A stretch of DNA of 48,316 nucleotides from an uncultured Desulfovibrio sp. Its GTDB lineage: Bacteria; Desulfobacterota; Desulfovibrionia; Desulfovibrionales; Desulfovibrionaceae. The notes beneath the pieces were generated by a model that saw nothing but the letters and a program-made list of their open reading frames with translations, had not been told where the DNA came from and ran no database searches. Below are positions 1 through 7,198 of this stretch, one piece after another; within the stretch, counting starts at the first letter, position 1; each line of letters opens with the position of its first letter. The DNA lies in the NCBI GenBank assembly GCA_910587035.1, contig CAJUMQ010000019.1, positions 1 to 48,316 of the forward strand. Reading direction: 5' to 3'. Both the position numbers and the translations under genes were made by a program.

Positions 1-52
1 ATCCCCCCTCAAACTGCTTCAGGGGTTTGTAGGCAGTTTCAAAATCGGCCAT
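1..52 (-). CDS. Probable phage lysin, GH108-like (N-terminal fragment)
   Basis: The window edge cuts this gene after 17 codons. The visible start reads MADFETAYKPLKQFEGG. A short helix followed by a Glu-Gly-Gly is typical of the N-terminus of GH108 (secretion-activator type) peptidoglycan hydrolases, in which that Glu is catalytic. A GGAG sits upstream of the ATG, within the last codons of the capsid gene, and the two genes are almost contiguous, so they probably share a transcript. The identification rests on very few residues. Another small head or tail protein is possible. Confidence 0.5.
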   Translation of the reverse strand, partial: MADFETAYKPLKQFEGG

Positions 53-54
53 GG

Positions 55-1083
55 CTATTTCTCCACAACCTCGCCATAGGAGGCCGTGATTTTCACAAGA
101 GCTTCAGGATATGTGCAGACAGCCAGCGGGTTTGACTGCACCTCAAGATCATAGCCCCGCCCTCTGGGCCGCACATCCATGCGGGCATAAAATTCGTTGC
201 CGTAGGTGTTGGCGGTTTCCGTCCAGTTGGCTGGCGCGTTGTACTGGGTGAAGACATTCACTCCCACAGGGTAGAAATGCGCCTCCCTGTCCTTGACCAT
301 TTTGCGTCCGGCCACGACTTCGGATGCCTCAATCCAGGTCACATTGCCATATGTAAAGCCGCGCCTGCGATAATCCTCATTGCCAAACCCGCTCTGGTTT
401 GCCGCCCAAAGGTTGTAGGCTTCCCTGACCAGCTTATGGGTCGTCAGCATGTCATAGAACTCGGAGCCGACAATGGCCTCAAAGCGAGTGGCAGGAGTGC
501 CGCCCAGCCTGTCCTCCGCATGGCGCTTGGCATTGAGAATGCCCTTCAGGATCGGATTGAATTTCGTGTCGTTGGAGGGAAAAACCAGGTCAATCTTCTT
601 CTGCTTCACCCCAAAGACTTCATACAGGTCATAAAGAACGGTTTCACCATCAGCATCATAGATGATGCCCTGAACAGCGCCCAAGCGGTGAAATTCCGCT
701 GTCATGGTGATCGAGTTCTTGAGGTCAAGCAGCTTGTCATTGATGACGGATGCCACTGTCACCGGCTCTGTTGTGCCAAAGCCGCGCACATCCTGAATAT
801 CCTCCGCAAGCAATGTGTCGGCCAGTGGCAGATGGGCTGTTTCAAGCACCCTGGTGGTGCGTGTGCTGCCACGGCCCTGCATTTCCTGTGGGGGTTCACG
901 CCTGTCCTGATTGTTCACCAGCACAAGGCGCCCATGTCTTATGTCCAGGGCAATTTTTGTTGTGCGCACACTCCGCTGGGTGAACAGGGAGCGCAGGCGC
1001 TGTGGCATGAGCGGCAGTTTGTTGATGGCCTCCGTCAGTTCCGCCGGGGTGTACAGATCTGGCATATTCAAAATACCGGGCAT
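55..1083 (-). CDS. Phage major capsid protein, lambda gpE family
   Basis: Major head subunit that assembles the procapsid shell. The 342 residues have the lambda gpE (PF03864) pattern: an N-terminal part beginning around MPDLYTPAELTEAINKLP, a conserved central region, and a C-terminal part with FYARMDVRPRGRGYD and SNPLAVCTYPEALVKI. The reading frame stays open upstream, but the ATG at 1083 is chosen because AAGGAG lies just before it and it follows the decoration gene by 4 bp. It is the seventh head gene in a row in the lambda order, directly after decoration protein D. Its family and position agree well. Confidence 0.9.
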   Translation of the reverse strand: MPGILNMPDLYTPAELTEAINKLPLMPQRLRSLFTQRSVRTTKIALDIRHGRLVLVNNQDRREPPQEMQGRGSTRTTRVLETAHLPLADTLLAEDIQDVRGFGTTEPVTVASVINDKLLDLKNSITMTAEFHRLGAVQGIIYDADGETVLYDLYEVFGVKQKKIDLVFPSNDTKFNPILKGILNAKRHAEDRLGGTPATRFEAIVGSEFYDMLTTHKLVREAYNLWAANQSGFGNEDYRRRGFTYGNVTWIEASEVVAGRKMVKDREAHFYPVGVNVFTQYNAPANWTETANTYGNEFYARMDVRPRGRGYDLEVQSNPLAVCTYPEALVKITASYGEVVEK

Positions 1084-1087
1084 GGGC

Positions 1088-1516
1088 TTACTCCTTTGGC
1101 ACAATACCCAGGGACGCGAGAACGTCCAGGGCGGTTTTCTTTTGCTCGTCAGATACGGAAGGAAGCCAGGAGAGATTGGCTGCCGACACACAGGCGCCAC
1201 GCCTGATCACCGCACAATCCTGCGTCTCCTCCGAAGGTTCAATTTCCCTGCTTATGAGAATGGCGCAAGGCTGATCGGCTGTCACAGCGGCTTTTGCTTC
1301 CACACCTTCTGCGGCTTCCACAGCCGGGGAAAGCTCCAGGCCAAAGGGGATGTATTCTCCCTTGTCATTCCGGCAGAGCACGGCGCCCATAGGGACCTTT
1401 TCAGAAGTTGACGCAAATTCGCCATGCTCGCGGGAGTAGCGCGGATCTATTTCAAAAAGCAAAATGTCGGAAAGGTTGCGCGGCGCCTGCGCCTCATAAT
1501 GTTTCAGCTTTGCCAT
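1088..1516 (-). CDS. Head decoration protein, lambda gpD-like
   Basis: Predicted capsid-stabilising protein that binds the expanded head surface, as lambda gpD does. The 142 residues include a gpD-like stretch with SEKVPMGAVLCRND and a later AVIRRGACVSAANLSWLPS. Lambda gpD is about 110 residues, so this copy is a little longer; the extra sequence is an acidic Ala/Val/Glu stretch in the middle. It begins immediately after the protease/scaffold stop codon and ends 4 bp before the capsid start, which implies coupled translation. The order protease-D-E is that of lambda. Confidence 0.82.
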   Translation of the reverse strand: MAKLKHYEAQAPRNLSDILLFEIDPRYSREHGEFASTSEKVPMGAVLCRNDKGEYIPFGLELSPAVEAAEGVEAKAAVTADQPCAILISREIEPSEETQDCAVIRRGACVSAANLSWLPSVSDEQKKTALDVLASLGIVPKE

Positions 1517-1918
1517 TTATATCACCATCCTTTGAGCAGCCCTGCGCTCGGCGTCAGCAATCAGGGGATTTTTGCCAGTCCTTGCCTGAGCGCCAGCCGG
1601 CAATGGGCCACCTGTGGCTTTCATGATATTTTCCAGTATGTTCGCCCGGGCTTCCTCTTCCGTGTTTTTTGCCTCCGCAGGCTTGCCGCCAAGAACAGGA
1701 GCCAGAGCCTGCAACTGGCTGGCGCTTATCCCGGCATTTGCCACAGCCTCAATTTTTGCAGCCGTCTCGTCTCCGGCAACCGCCTTGACGAGAGCCATGA
1801 TTTCCGCCCTGGCGCCGGCCACTGCCTTTTGCCCGTCCTCTTCACACTGCTTTTTGATTTCACCTGCCAGCTCCTCCACCAGATCCGGGTGTTGGGCTTT
1901 CAGCTCTCTCAAATCCAT
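1517..1918 (-). CDS. Nested in-frame scaffold protein, lambda Nu3-like
   Basis: An ATG at 1918, in frame within the S49 protease gene, follows AAGGAGG with a 5-nt spacing (AAGGAGGATTTT before the ATG). This is better than most Shine-Dalgarno sequences in the window. The product would be 133 residues starting MDLRELKAQHPDLVEEL: charged, alanine-rich and probably helical, as expected of an internal scaffold. Lambda makes its scaffold Nu3 from the 3' part of gene C in the same way. The internal start and its ribosome site are seen directly; the function is inferred by analogy. Confidence 0.68.
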   Translation of the reverse strand: MDLRELKAQHPDLVEELAGEIKKQCEEDGQKAVAGARAEIMALVKAVAGDETAAKIEAVANAGISASQLQALAPVLGGKPAEAKNTEEEARANILENIMKATGGPLPAGAQARTGKNPLIADAERRAAQRMVI

Positions 1919-2749
1919 AAAATCCTCCTTGCTGATACTTTCCGCGAAAATGGACTCTGCCTCGGCCAGATCACGCGCCAGTCCGGAGACAAGACCCAGC
2001 TCCATTGCCCTTGTCCCCAAAACGGTCTGTCCTTCCGCCCACTGTTCAAAAGGCGCGTTTATGCCCATTCTTGCGGACACATCCTGCCTGAAAATGCCAT
2101 GCAGGGTTTCAAGCTGCTCCTGGAACAGGGCGCGCTCATCATCTGTCAGGGTCTTGTCCGGACTGCCGGCAGCCTTCCATTGCCCGCTGGCCAGGACAGT
2201 CCGCACAAGGCCGGCCTTTTCGGTTGCCTTTGTCCAGTCGGTAAGCACGGCAATCACTCCGATGCTGCCAACCTGGGCGGTCACGGGCGCGAAAATCCTG
2301 CCAGTAGCCGACGCGAGCCAGTATGCTGCCGAGGCGCAAAGCCCGTCCGCATACGCGGCCATTGGTTTTTGCTCCGCGCCATCAGCAATAAAATCCGCAA
2401 GCTCCTTTGTGCCGGCAGCCGATCCGCCAGGGCTGTTAATGCAGAACAGTATGCCCCTGACTTTTGGATCAGCGAGAGCGGTCTCCACAGACTGGCGAAT
2501 CCGGTTCTGGCCCTCGGTGTAGGGCAGGCCGGTGAAAAAGGATATTCTGGCCACACGGTCAATGACTCCGGATATTCGGATAACAGCAACGCCATTACGG
2601 ACTTCATAGGGAGGGGGTGGAGGCGCGGATGGCCCGTCCAGAAAAAAAGCCTTTGGAGAATCAAAATGGGCGGCAAGCTCGCGGTGGAGCTCGGCCAGCA
2701 CATCATGGCAGGATTCCGCCTGGAGCGCCCAAAAAGAATTATAGCTCAT
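1517..2749 (-). CDS. Phage head maturation protease, S49/SppA family, with scaffold domain
   Basis: Lambda gpC-type serine protease (410 residues) that processes the procapsid. The S49 signature is visible: FCINSPGGSAAGTKEL, followed by the nucleophile region DGLCASAAYWLASATG, then AQVGSIGVIAV. The C-terminal third, from about residue 278, is charged and alanine-rich and resembles a scaffold. The frame extends upstream to 2809, but the ATG at 2749 has a GGAGG/GGAAG leader. It overlaps the last 11 bp of the portal gene, as expected for coupled translation. A second in-frame start lies inside (see the nested scaffold entry). Confidence 0.87.
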   Translation of the reverse strand: MSYNSFWALQAESCHDVLAELHRELAAHFDSPKAFFLDGPSAPPPPPYEVRNGVAVIRISGVIDRVARISFFTGLPYTEGQNRIRQSVETALADPKVRGILFCINSPGGSAAGTKELADFIADGAEQKPMAAYADGLCASAAYWLASATGRIFAPVTAQVGSIGVIAVLTDWTKATEKAGLVRTVLASGQWKAAGSPDKTLTDDERALFQEQLETLHGIFRQDVSARMGINAPFEQWAEGQTVLGTRAMELGLVSGLARDLAEAESIFAESISKEDFMDLRELKAQHPDLVEELAGEIKKQCEEDGQKAVAGARAEIMALVKAVAGDETAAKIEAVANAGISASQLQALAPVLGGKPAEAKNTEEEARANILENIMKATGGPLPAGAQARTGKNPLIADAERRAAQRMVI

Positions 2750-4337
2750 CTTCCTCATCCTCCCTGCTGGCTTCCTCTCCCTCGCCATCCCGCTTTTCCT
2801 GGGACTCACCCTTTGCCAGTGCCACAGTTGGCTTTTTCTGGAAACTTTTCAGCGCCGCCTGCTCCTCCTCCATGACGGGCAGGGAATCGGCAAAATCGCC
2901 GCCGCGCTCCGCCCAGGCGTCAGAGTAGGTCATGAGTTTTGCGTCAAGGGCCATGATTGTGGCCTGTATTTCCTTGACAGGATCGATGAATCCCTTGGCC
3001 GGCCCAGTCCAGTTGGCGCTGGTCCAGTATTGTCTGCCCTCATAAAAGCCCATGGTCGCGCCCATGTCATTGATGTAGTCCGCAATCCCCAGGATATTGC
3101 GCAGATAGGCCTCCTCCACCACCATTTCCCAAATGGGCTGGGTGTAGACCCTGGCAAACCAGCGGCGATAAAACAGGTACAGCTTCCATGCCTCATTCAA
3201 TGCCGCGCGCATGGAGCTGTAATTTGTCTTGGAAAAATCCTTGGTCAGGGATTCGTAGGGGATGCCCAGCATTGCGGCCAGGGAGCGCTGGATAATCTCC
3301 ACAAAAGGAGGGAAATTGGATGAGGGCCTCTTGTTTTCCAGCACATATGGCTTTTCATTGGGATTGCCGAAAATGACTGTTCCGGGCTCCACGTCAATCT
3401 CGCGCCTGTGCGGCTCCACAGGCGGCATGCCATAGGATTCCCGCACTTCGCTTGGCAATTCGGCGCCCCCATTCTCAAGACCGACAAAAATGGGAAAGCT
3501 TGCGGCTATGACCTGCGCGAAAAGCTCGGATTCAAGAGCGTCATTGAGGTGCCGGAACAGCTTCATGCCAGTGGCAAGCTGCGACACTCCGCGGGTCTGC
3601 TCCTCTTCCTCCTGCCTGAAGATGTGAAAAACATTTGGCCGGTGTCCGATATATGCCACGCGGCGGCAGAATGAATCCGAGAAAAGGAAGTGCTGGCTGA
3701 CAGAAACAAGGGAAGGCGGAGGGCAGGCTATCCAGTAGGCCACGGGCTTGCCGTACTCGGTCAGTTCAATGCCATCCCTTATGGTCAGGTCCAGCTGCCT
3801 GTCAGCAGGAGTGCAAAGCCGCTCCGGCCTCATATCCTGAATGGCAAGGCTGAAGTCGCGTCTGCCGCCAATTCCGGAAAGCGGGAGCTGCACAGGCAGA
3901 TGCAGCATCTCGCCCACACGGAGAATGGAGCTTATGCCAAGATATTGCAGGTCCTCAAAATGCAGCCGCCCTCTGGCATGGGCCTGCACAGACCAGATGG
4001 AAAAGGCCCATTCCAGTTTTTGGCCAAGACTGGCCGCCTGCTCCTTGGTGATGCCAAGAATTTTATGGGGAATGGCAGACTTTGGCACAAGGCCTGTGCC
4101 AATGGCATTGTCTGCTATGGCCCTGAGTCCCGACTTTGCCGACCAGTCATTGGCAGCCAGATCCGCTGCCCTGTTTTGAGTTGTAACCCGCTCATGCACT
4201 TCGCCGTCAACATTGACCACGCGGAGGGGGCGCCAGTTGGCAATGCTGCCCCTGTATGAGCCGGCATCCCTGGACGGGGTGGCGATATAGCGCCCGCTGT
4301 TTACTGGCTTCCCATACTGATCAAGAACAGAGGCCAT
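2739..4337 (-). CDS. Phage portal protein, lambda gpB family
   Basis: Dodecameric portal through which DNA enters and leaves the head. It is 532 residues, the usual length for lambda-type portals (PF05136). Characteristic segments are NRAADLAANDWSAKSGLRAI near residue 60, RPERLCTP near 170, and FSKTNYSSMRAALNEAWKL near 370, a stretch well conserved in this family. The C-terminus is acidic and Glu-rich (about 30 residues). It overlaps the protease start by 11 bp and follows the gpW-position gene by 1 bp. Confidence 0.92.
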   Translation of the reverse strand: MASVLDQYGKPVNSGRYIATPSRDAGSYRGSIANWRPLRVVNVDGEVHERVTTQNRAADLAANDWSAKSGLRAIADNAIGTGLVPKSAIPHKILGITKEQAASLGQKLEWAFSIWSVQAHARGRLHFEDLQYLGISSILRVGEMLHLPVQLPLSGIGGRRDFSLAIQDMRPERLCTPADRQLDLTIRDGIELTEYGKPVAYWIACPPPSLVSVSQHFLFSDSFCRRVAYIGHRPNVFHIFRQEEEEQTRGVSQLATGMKLFRHLNDALESELFAQVIAASFPIFVGLENGGAELPSEVRESYGMPPVEPHRREIDVEPGTVIFGNPNEKPYVLENKRPSSNFPPFVEIIQRSLAAMLGIPYESLTKDFSKTNYSSMRAALNEAWKLYLFYRRWFARVYTQPIWEMVVEEAYLRNILGIADYINDMGATMGFYEGRQYWTSANWTGPAKGFIDPVKEIQATIMALDAKLMTYSDAWAERGGDFADSLPVMEEEQAALKSFQKKPTVALAKGESQEKRDGEGEEASREDEEDEL

Positions 4338-4338
4338 T

Positions 4339-4572
4339 TCAGGGCCTCCTTAAGCGCGCATGGACAAAAAATGGCCCGCGCTTTCCGTCAAGGGCTGCAA
4401 GCTCATTCTCCAGCCATTCAAGCTGGTCCCGGATCTCCGACAAATCGTAACGGGTAAGGGTTCTTGCGCCAATGGAATAGGACTTGCCAGTGGCGGCAGC
4501 CTTGTAGGCGGCTTTCCACTCGTAAATCAGTTCGAGAAGCTCTTGGCGTGACCAGATGGAGGACATGGTCAT
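4339..4572 (-). CDS. Small head-completion protein at the gpW position (DUF6148-like)
   Basis: A product of about 75-77 residues. It contains RQELLELIYEWKAAYKAAATGKSYSIG, split here as an amphipathic helix followed by a GKSY turn, then RYDLSEIRDQLEWLENELAALDG. This matches the small DUF6148/gpW-like proteins that sit between terminase and portal. In lambda this slot is gene W, the head-tail joining protein. The frame is open back to 4731, but that stretch (VRIF repeats) overlaps the toxin locus and looks non-coding. ATGs at 4572 and 4566 are both possible and neither has a good ribosome site, so the start is uncertain. Confidence 0.6.
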   Translation of the reverse strand: MTMSSIWSRQELLELIYEWKAAYKAAATGKSYSIGARTLTRYDLSEIRDQLEWLENELAALDGKRGPFFVHARLRRP

Positions 4573-4608
4573 GCCATAGCACAGTGAGAAATTTTTGTCG
4601 CGCTTTTC

Positions 4609-4641
4609 GCGGAATATACGAACTATGCGGAAAATACGAAC
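4609..4641. repeat. Two-copy 15-bp direct repeat upstream of the toxin locus
   Basis: GCGGAATATACGAAC (4609-4623) and GCGGAAAATACGAAC (4627-4641) differ at one base and are spaced 18 bp apart. AT-rich stretches ending in TTTTGTC flank them on both sides. The pair lies between the gpW-position gene and the presumed toxin promoter, so it could be a regulator binding site. No matching protein can be named. Confidence 0.6.
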
Positions 4642-4654
4642 AAAAAATTTTGTC

Positions 4655-4683
4655 TTGAGGGTAATTTGGGGCGGTGATAGAGA
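4655..4683 (+). promoter_or_regulatory. Candidate weak promoter for the toxin mRNA
   Basis: TTGAGG (4655-4660) and TAGAGA (4678-4683) are separated by 17 bp. This would start transcription about 4690 and leave a short leader before the toxin hairpin. The -10 is poor, so this is tentative. Confidence 0.35.
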
Positions 4684-4699
4684 TTTTTTGGACGGGGCC

Positions 4700-4716
4700 A
4701 CCTCCCTAAGGGAGGT
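4700..4716 (+). promoter_or_regulatory. Hairpin sequestering the toxin Shine-Dalgarno sequence
   Basis: ACCTCCC (4700-4706) pairs perfectly with GGGAGGT (4710-4716) across a TAA loop. The right arm contains the GGGAGG ribosome site, which is 7 nt from the toxin ATG. A 5' stem that hides the ribosome site is a hallmark of Fst-type toxin mRNAs. Confidence 0.7.
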
Positions 4717-4722
4717 TGCCTT

Positions 4723-4803
4723 ATGGAGCAATTCCTTATGGATCTGCTGGCTGGAATAATTTCCAGCGCCATAGTGGCCTTCGCATTTCGCTGGTTTAAA
4801 TAG
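4723..4803 (+). CDS. Fst/Ldr-like type I toxin peptide (26 aa)
   Basis: A 26-residue peptide: N-terminus MEQFLMDLLAGIISS, a hydrophobic run, and a basic aromatic end FRWFK. Fst and Ldr toxins are 25-35-residue membrane peptides of this plan. From memory, the core LAGIISSAIV resembles LAGIITAAIV in enteric Ldr peptides. It lies opposite to all surrounding phage genes, has a strong but sequestered GGGAGG site, and is followed by a 13-bp hairpin. Known family members kill or stall the host by membrane insertion when overproduced. That this one is toxic is inferred. It could be a chance ORF, but the surrounding RNA architecture argues against this. Confidence 0.7.
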   Translation: MEQFLMDLLAGIISSAIVAFAFRWFK

Positions 4804-4804
4804 C

Positions 4805-4844
4805 GGAGGCCCCTGGGCAGAGTAGGGAACTCCCAGGGGCCTCC
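4805..4844. terminator. Shared 13-bp hairpin between convergent toxin and antitoxin RNAs
   Basis: The arm at 4805-4817 (GGAGGCCCCTGGG) pairs perfectly with 4832-4844 across a 14-nt loop. It begins 2 nt after the toxin stop codon and probably ends both RNAs. Neither side has a strong T-run, so termination may be partial and late phage transcription may read through. Confidence 0.65.
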
Positions 4845-4863
4845 TTGAGAATAACTATATTCC

Positions 4864-4878
4864 GGGAGGTGCCCCGTC
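4864..4878 (-). repeat. Inverted copy of the toxin leader segment
   Basis: The minus strand here reads GACGGGGCACCTCCC. The plus strand at 4691-4706 reads GACGGGGCCACCTCCC, one inserted base apart. The two copies mark the predicted 5' regions of the two convergent RNAs and bound the whole locus. Confidence 0.75.
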
Positions 4879-4884
4879 TTTATC

Positions 4885-4913
4885 TAGATATAAATTGGTT
4901 GTCTGAATGTCAA
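4885..4913 (-). promoter_or_regulatory. Promoter for the antitoxin RNA
   Basis: On the minus strand a perfect TTGACA (4908-4913) stands 17 bp from TATCTA (4885-4890). Transcription would start about 4878, exactly at the segment complementary to the toxin ribosome site. It is the best sigma-70-type -35 in this part of the window. Confidence 0.65.
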
Positions 4914-5110
4914 CCTTGCTGGAAATGGCGGATATTTTTTACCAGACATCTGCAATCATTTTCGTATACCCATAATCCCTTGTTGGTTCCATCAAGTCTA
5001 TAGGCTGGCAAAATGCCTTTACGAACAAGGGTATAAAAGCAGGTTTTTCCGCACCCCAAAATCTCGCACGCTTCCTTCCATGTCAGCTTTCTCCCCTTGT
5101 CCATAGGCAT
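4910..5110 (-). CDS. Small HTH DNA-binding protein (excisionase/AlpA-like fold)
   Basis: A 66-residue protein with the MerR/excisionase-type winged-helix pattern: LTWKEACEILGCGKTCFYTLVRKGILPAYRL, split here as WKEACEILGC then TCFYTLVRKGILPAYRL, followed by a WVYENDCRCLV strand-helix. It probably binds DNA. The start at 5110 has AAGGAGG at optimal spacing and follows the terminase stop by 3 bp, so translation is probably coupled. Its place in the late operon is unusual for an excisionase, so a role in regulating late genes or the neighbouring RNA pair is possible. The antitoxin promoter -35 overlaps its last codons. Confidence 0.7.
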   Translation of the reverse strand: MPMDKGRKLTWKEACEILGCGKTCFYTLVRKGILPAYRLDGTNKGLWVYENDCRCLVKNIRHFQQG

Positions 5111-5113
5111 TGG

Positions 5114-7159
5114 CTACCTCCTTATTTTCCCGAGCCTGTCGGAGATATTGGAGCGGGCATGTGCGCGCCTTTCCACCGGCTTCGGTTTTTCCTGTCTGTC
5201 GTCAGGATGCGGCATATGGCGAATATTGAGAATAAAGGCCAGGGCAAGGCACATGGTCTCGCAATCCCAGAAGTGGTTGTCCCTGCCATGCGGGTTTATC
5301 CAAGCTTTCTTGTCGCTATCCCATACCTCGGCGCACATTTCCCGCGCATACTGCTCAAGCTGGGAGCCAGAATTTTCATGCAGATGAAAGGCTCCCGGAT
5401 CATCCGGCATTATGGCCAGCTTCGAGCTCAAATCTGACTTGAAAAAGGTCACGTCACAGCGCCACAGATTCAGGCCACCGGGGATTTTCAGCTTGTTCCC
5501 TTTTATGTCCGGAAAGTATTCCTGCGGCGACGGGGTGTAGGGCTGCGCCATATGCTGCACGCCCTGCCATGGGAACACGCGGCCCCTGTGCCTGATTGCC
5601 CAGGAATAGACCTCGCGGGTTCTTGCGCCCATGGCGTCAATCATGCAGGCGCGCACCCTGTATTTGATGCCATCCGGGGTTTCATATTCGCTATTCCAGA
5701 AGATATCATTGAGCGCCTGAAAGGTGGGAGCGGAGCCTGCCTGCACAAGCCAGGATTCCTCGTTTGAGCCGAAACCAAATGCCCTGATGATATACCTGAA
5801 ATATCCCTTCTCCGCGCTCGTGCCCTGGGTATCCACACCCGCCAGCAGACAGGCGACCCTGCTTTTGCCATTAACCGCTCCAGGCACCGCCCCGCGCGGC
5901 CTGTCATCACAAAGGGCAAGAATGGCATCCTCGGAGCGGGTGGCATGCTCCTCGCGCCAGGGTTCGGCCTTGTACTGGTTCTGGAGATTTTTAAGGTCAT
6001 CCAGCTTGCCGGATTCGCGGTATTTGAGAGCGGCCCAGGCCACCTCGCTCAAACTCACAAAATATGAAAGCCATGCCGGCACATGGAAGCCAACTTTCAC
6101 CGGATGCATGGCGCTGACATGGGCCGACAGTTCCAGACCGCTCTGTCTCTCGCGCCATTCCCCCCTGCGCACGGCGCGATCCCTGTCGCTGTCCTCCCAT
6201 ATGGCGCCGCAATGCTCGCAGGTATAATAGGCCAGCTTTCTGGCCAGAACATCCTCGGCTGCAGGATCCTTGCCCGAATCCTTGCCTGGCCAGCATATAC
6301 GGTCAAAATCCATGAGCTGGGACATGCCGCAGTGCGGACAGCGAACCCAATAGTCAAAACGCGCTCCCGCCTCAGTCTGGAACGCCTGCCAGATTGGGCC
6401 ATCCTCCGTGGTGGGAGTGCTGATTTTGAGAATGTGCCTGCGCTGGCGCCAGGTGGTTGTGCGCTTCTCCGCAAGCACCTCGCTTGTGGCCTCGTTTTTG
6501 GGATTCTTGTACTTGTCCAGCTCATCCAGAATAAGGGTGCGGATGGGCTTGTTGCCCAGCCGGGAGACAGAGCCAGACCAGCCAAGATAGATTGGCATGT
6601 GCGCAAGGTTTATGCGCAGGGAGCTGGCATCATCTCCATATCCAGTCATGTATTCACGCAGACGGGGGCTTGCGTTTATCATGGGTATGATGCGGTCTTT
6701 GGCATTTTCCCGGGCCGTGATCTCATCGGGGAACACATACATCACCGGCCCTGAGCAACGGTCTATGCACCAGCCCACAAGATTATGGCCAGCCTCCGAT
6801 CCGCCAGTCTGCGGACTTTTGCAGATGATGACTGTCTCGATGCCTGGGGTGCCCGCGGCATCCATTATTCCGGCAAGATAGGGGGTAAAAAGGTTTTTCC
6901 ATTTGCCGGGTATGCTGGACATTTCCACCACCCGATATTTTTCAGCCCACTGGCTGACAGGGATTGGCTTGCGTCTTGCCATGACCTTGCGCTCGCCTTT
7001 GGAAAAGCTGAATTGTATTTTTGCATTGCCAGCTTCCAGGGCTGCCGCCACATCGGCGGCAACAGTCCCTGGCATCCATGCAGGAATGGCGGAACGCAAA
7101 ATTTTGCGCCCCGCCGGTTTTGGGATTTCAGGAATGAGAGAGCCCTGCATTACAGGCAT
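5114..7159 (-). CDS. Phage terminase large subunit, lambda gpA family
   Basis: ATPase and endonuclease that cuts and packages phage DNA. It is 681 residues, typical of GpA (PF05876). A Walker A-like loop, CKSPQTGGSEAGHN, is near residues 113-126 and a Walker B RTLILDELDKY near 207-217. A zinc-binding knuckle pair, RCPHCG and TCEHCGAIW, follows around 270-315. The C-terminal half carries the nuclease domain, for example GVDTQGTSAEKGYFRYII. The ATGs at 7159 and 7150 share one GGAG, so the exact start is open. It is preceded by the small subunit and followed closely by an HTH gene. Confidence 0.93.
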   Translation of the reverse strand: MPVMQGSLIPEIPKPAGRKILRSAIPAWMPGTVAADVAAALEAGNAKIQFSFSKGERKVMARRKPIPVSQWAEKYRVVEMSSIPGKWKNLFTPYLAGIMDAAGTPGIETVIICKSPQTGGSEAGHNLVGWCIDRCSGPVMYVFPDEITARENAKDRIIPMINASPRLREYMTGYGDDASSLRINLAHMPIYLGWSGSVSRLGNKPIRTLILDELDKYKNPKNEATSEVLAEKRTTTWRQRRHILKISTPTTEDGPIWQAFQTEAGARFDYWVRCPHCGMSQLMDFDRICWPGKDSGKDPAAEDVLARKLAYYTCEHCGAIWEDSDRDRAVRRGEWRERQSGLELSAHVSAMHPVKVGFHVPAWLSYFVSLSEVAWAALKYRESGKLDDLKNLQNQYKAEPWREEHATRSEDAILALCDDRPRGAVPGAVNGKSRVACLLAGVDTQGTSAEKGYFRYIIRAFGFGSNEESWLVQAGSAPTFQALNDIFWNSEYETPDGIKYRVRACMIDAMGARTREVYSWAIRHRGRVFPWQGVQHMAQPYTPSPQEYFPDIKGNKLKIPGGLNLWRCDVTFFKSDLSSKLAIMPDDPGAFHLHENSGSQLEQYAREMCAEVWDSDKKAWINPHGRDNHFWDCETMCLALAFILNIRHMPHPDDRQEKPKPVERRAHARSNISDRLGKIRR

Positions 7160-7198
7160 GACTCCACAATTTTTTTAATTCTTACCAATTCCTGCTCG

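Larger units (their letters stand above)
4803..4878 (-). ncRNA. Predicted antisense antitoxin RNA (RNA II-like)
   Basis: A transcript of about 75 nt is predicted on the minus strand, starting near 4878 and ending after the shared hairpin at 4805-4844. Its 5' end carries GGGGCACCTCCC (complement of 4864-4875), which can pair with GGGAGGTTGCC (4710-4720), the ribosome-site region of the toxin mRNA. The overlapping 3' hairpins give a second contact. Fst RNA II (about 65 nt) is organised in this way. The RNA itself is inferred from the promoter, repeats and hairpin. Confidence 0.6.

Noticed and set aside
277..1206. 309-codon plus-strand frame opposite the capsid gene
   Set aside because: Antisense shadow of the well-supported capsid gene; the composition is not protein-like.
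4573..4731. Long N-terminal extension of the gpW-position protein
   Set aside because: The extra residues are repetitive (VRIF), overlap the toxin leader and do not resemble the family.
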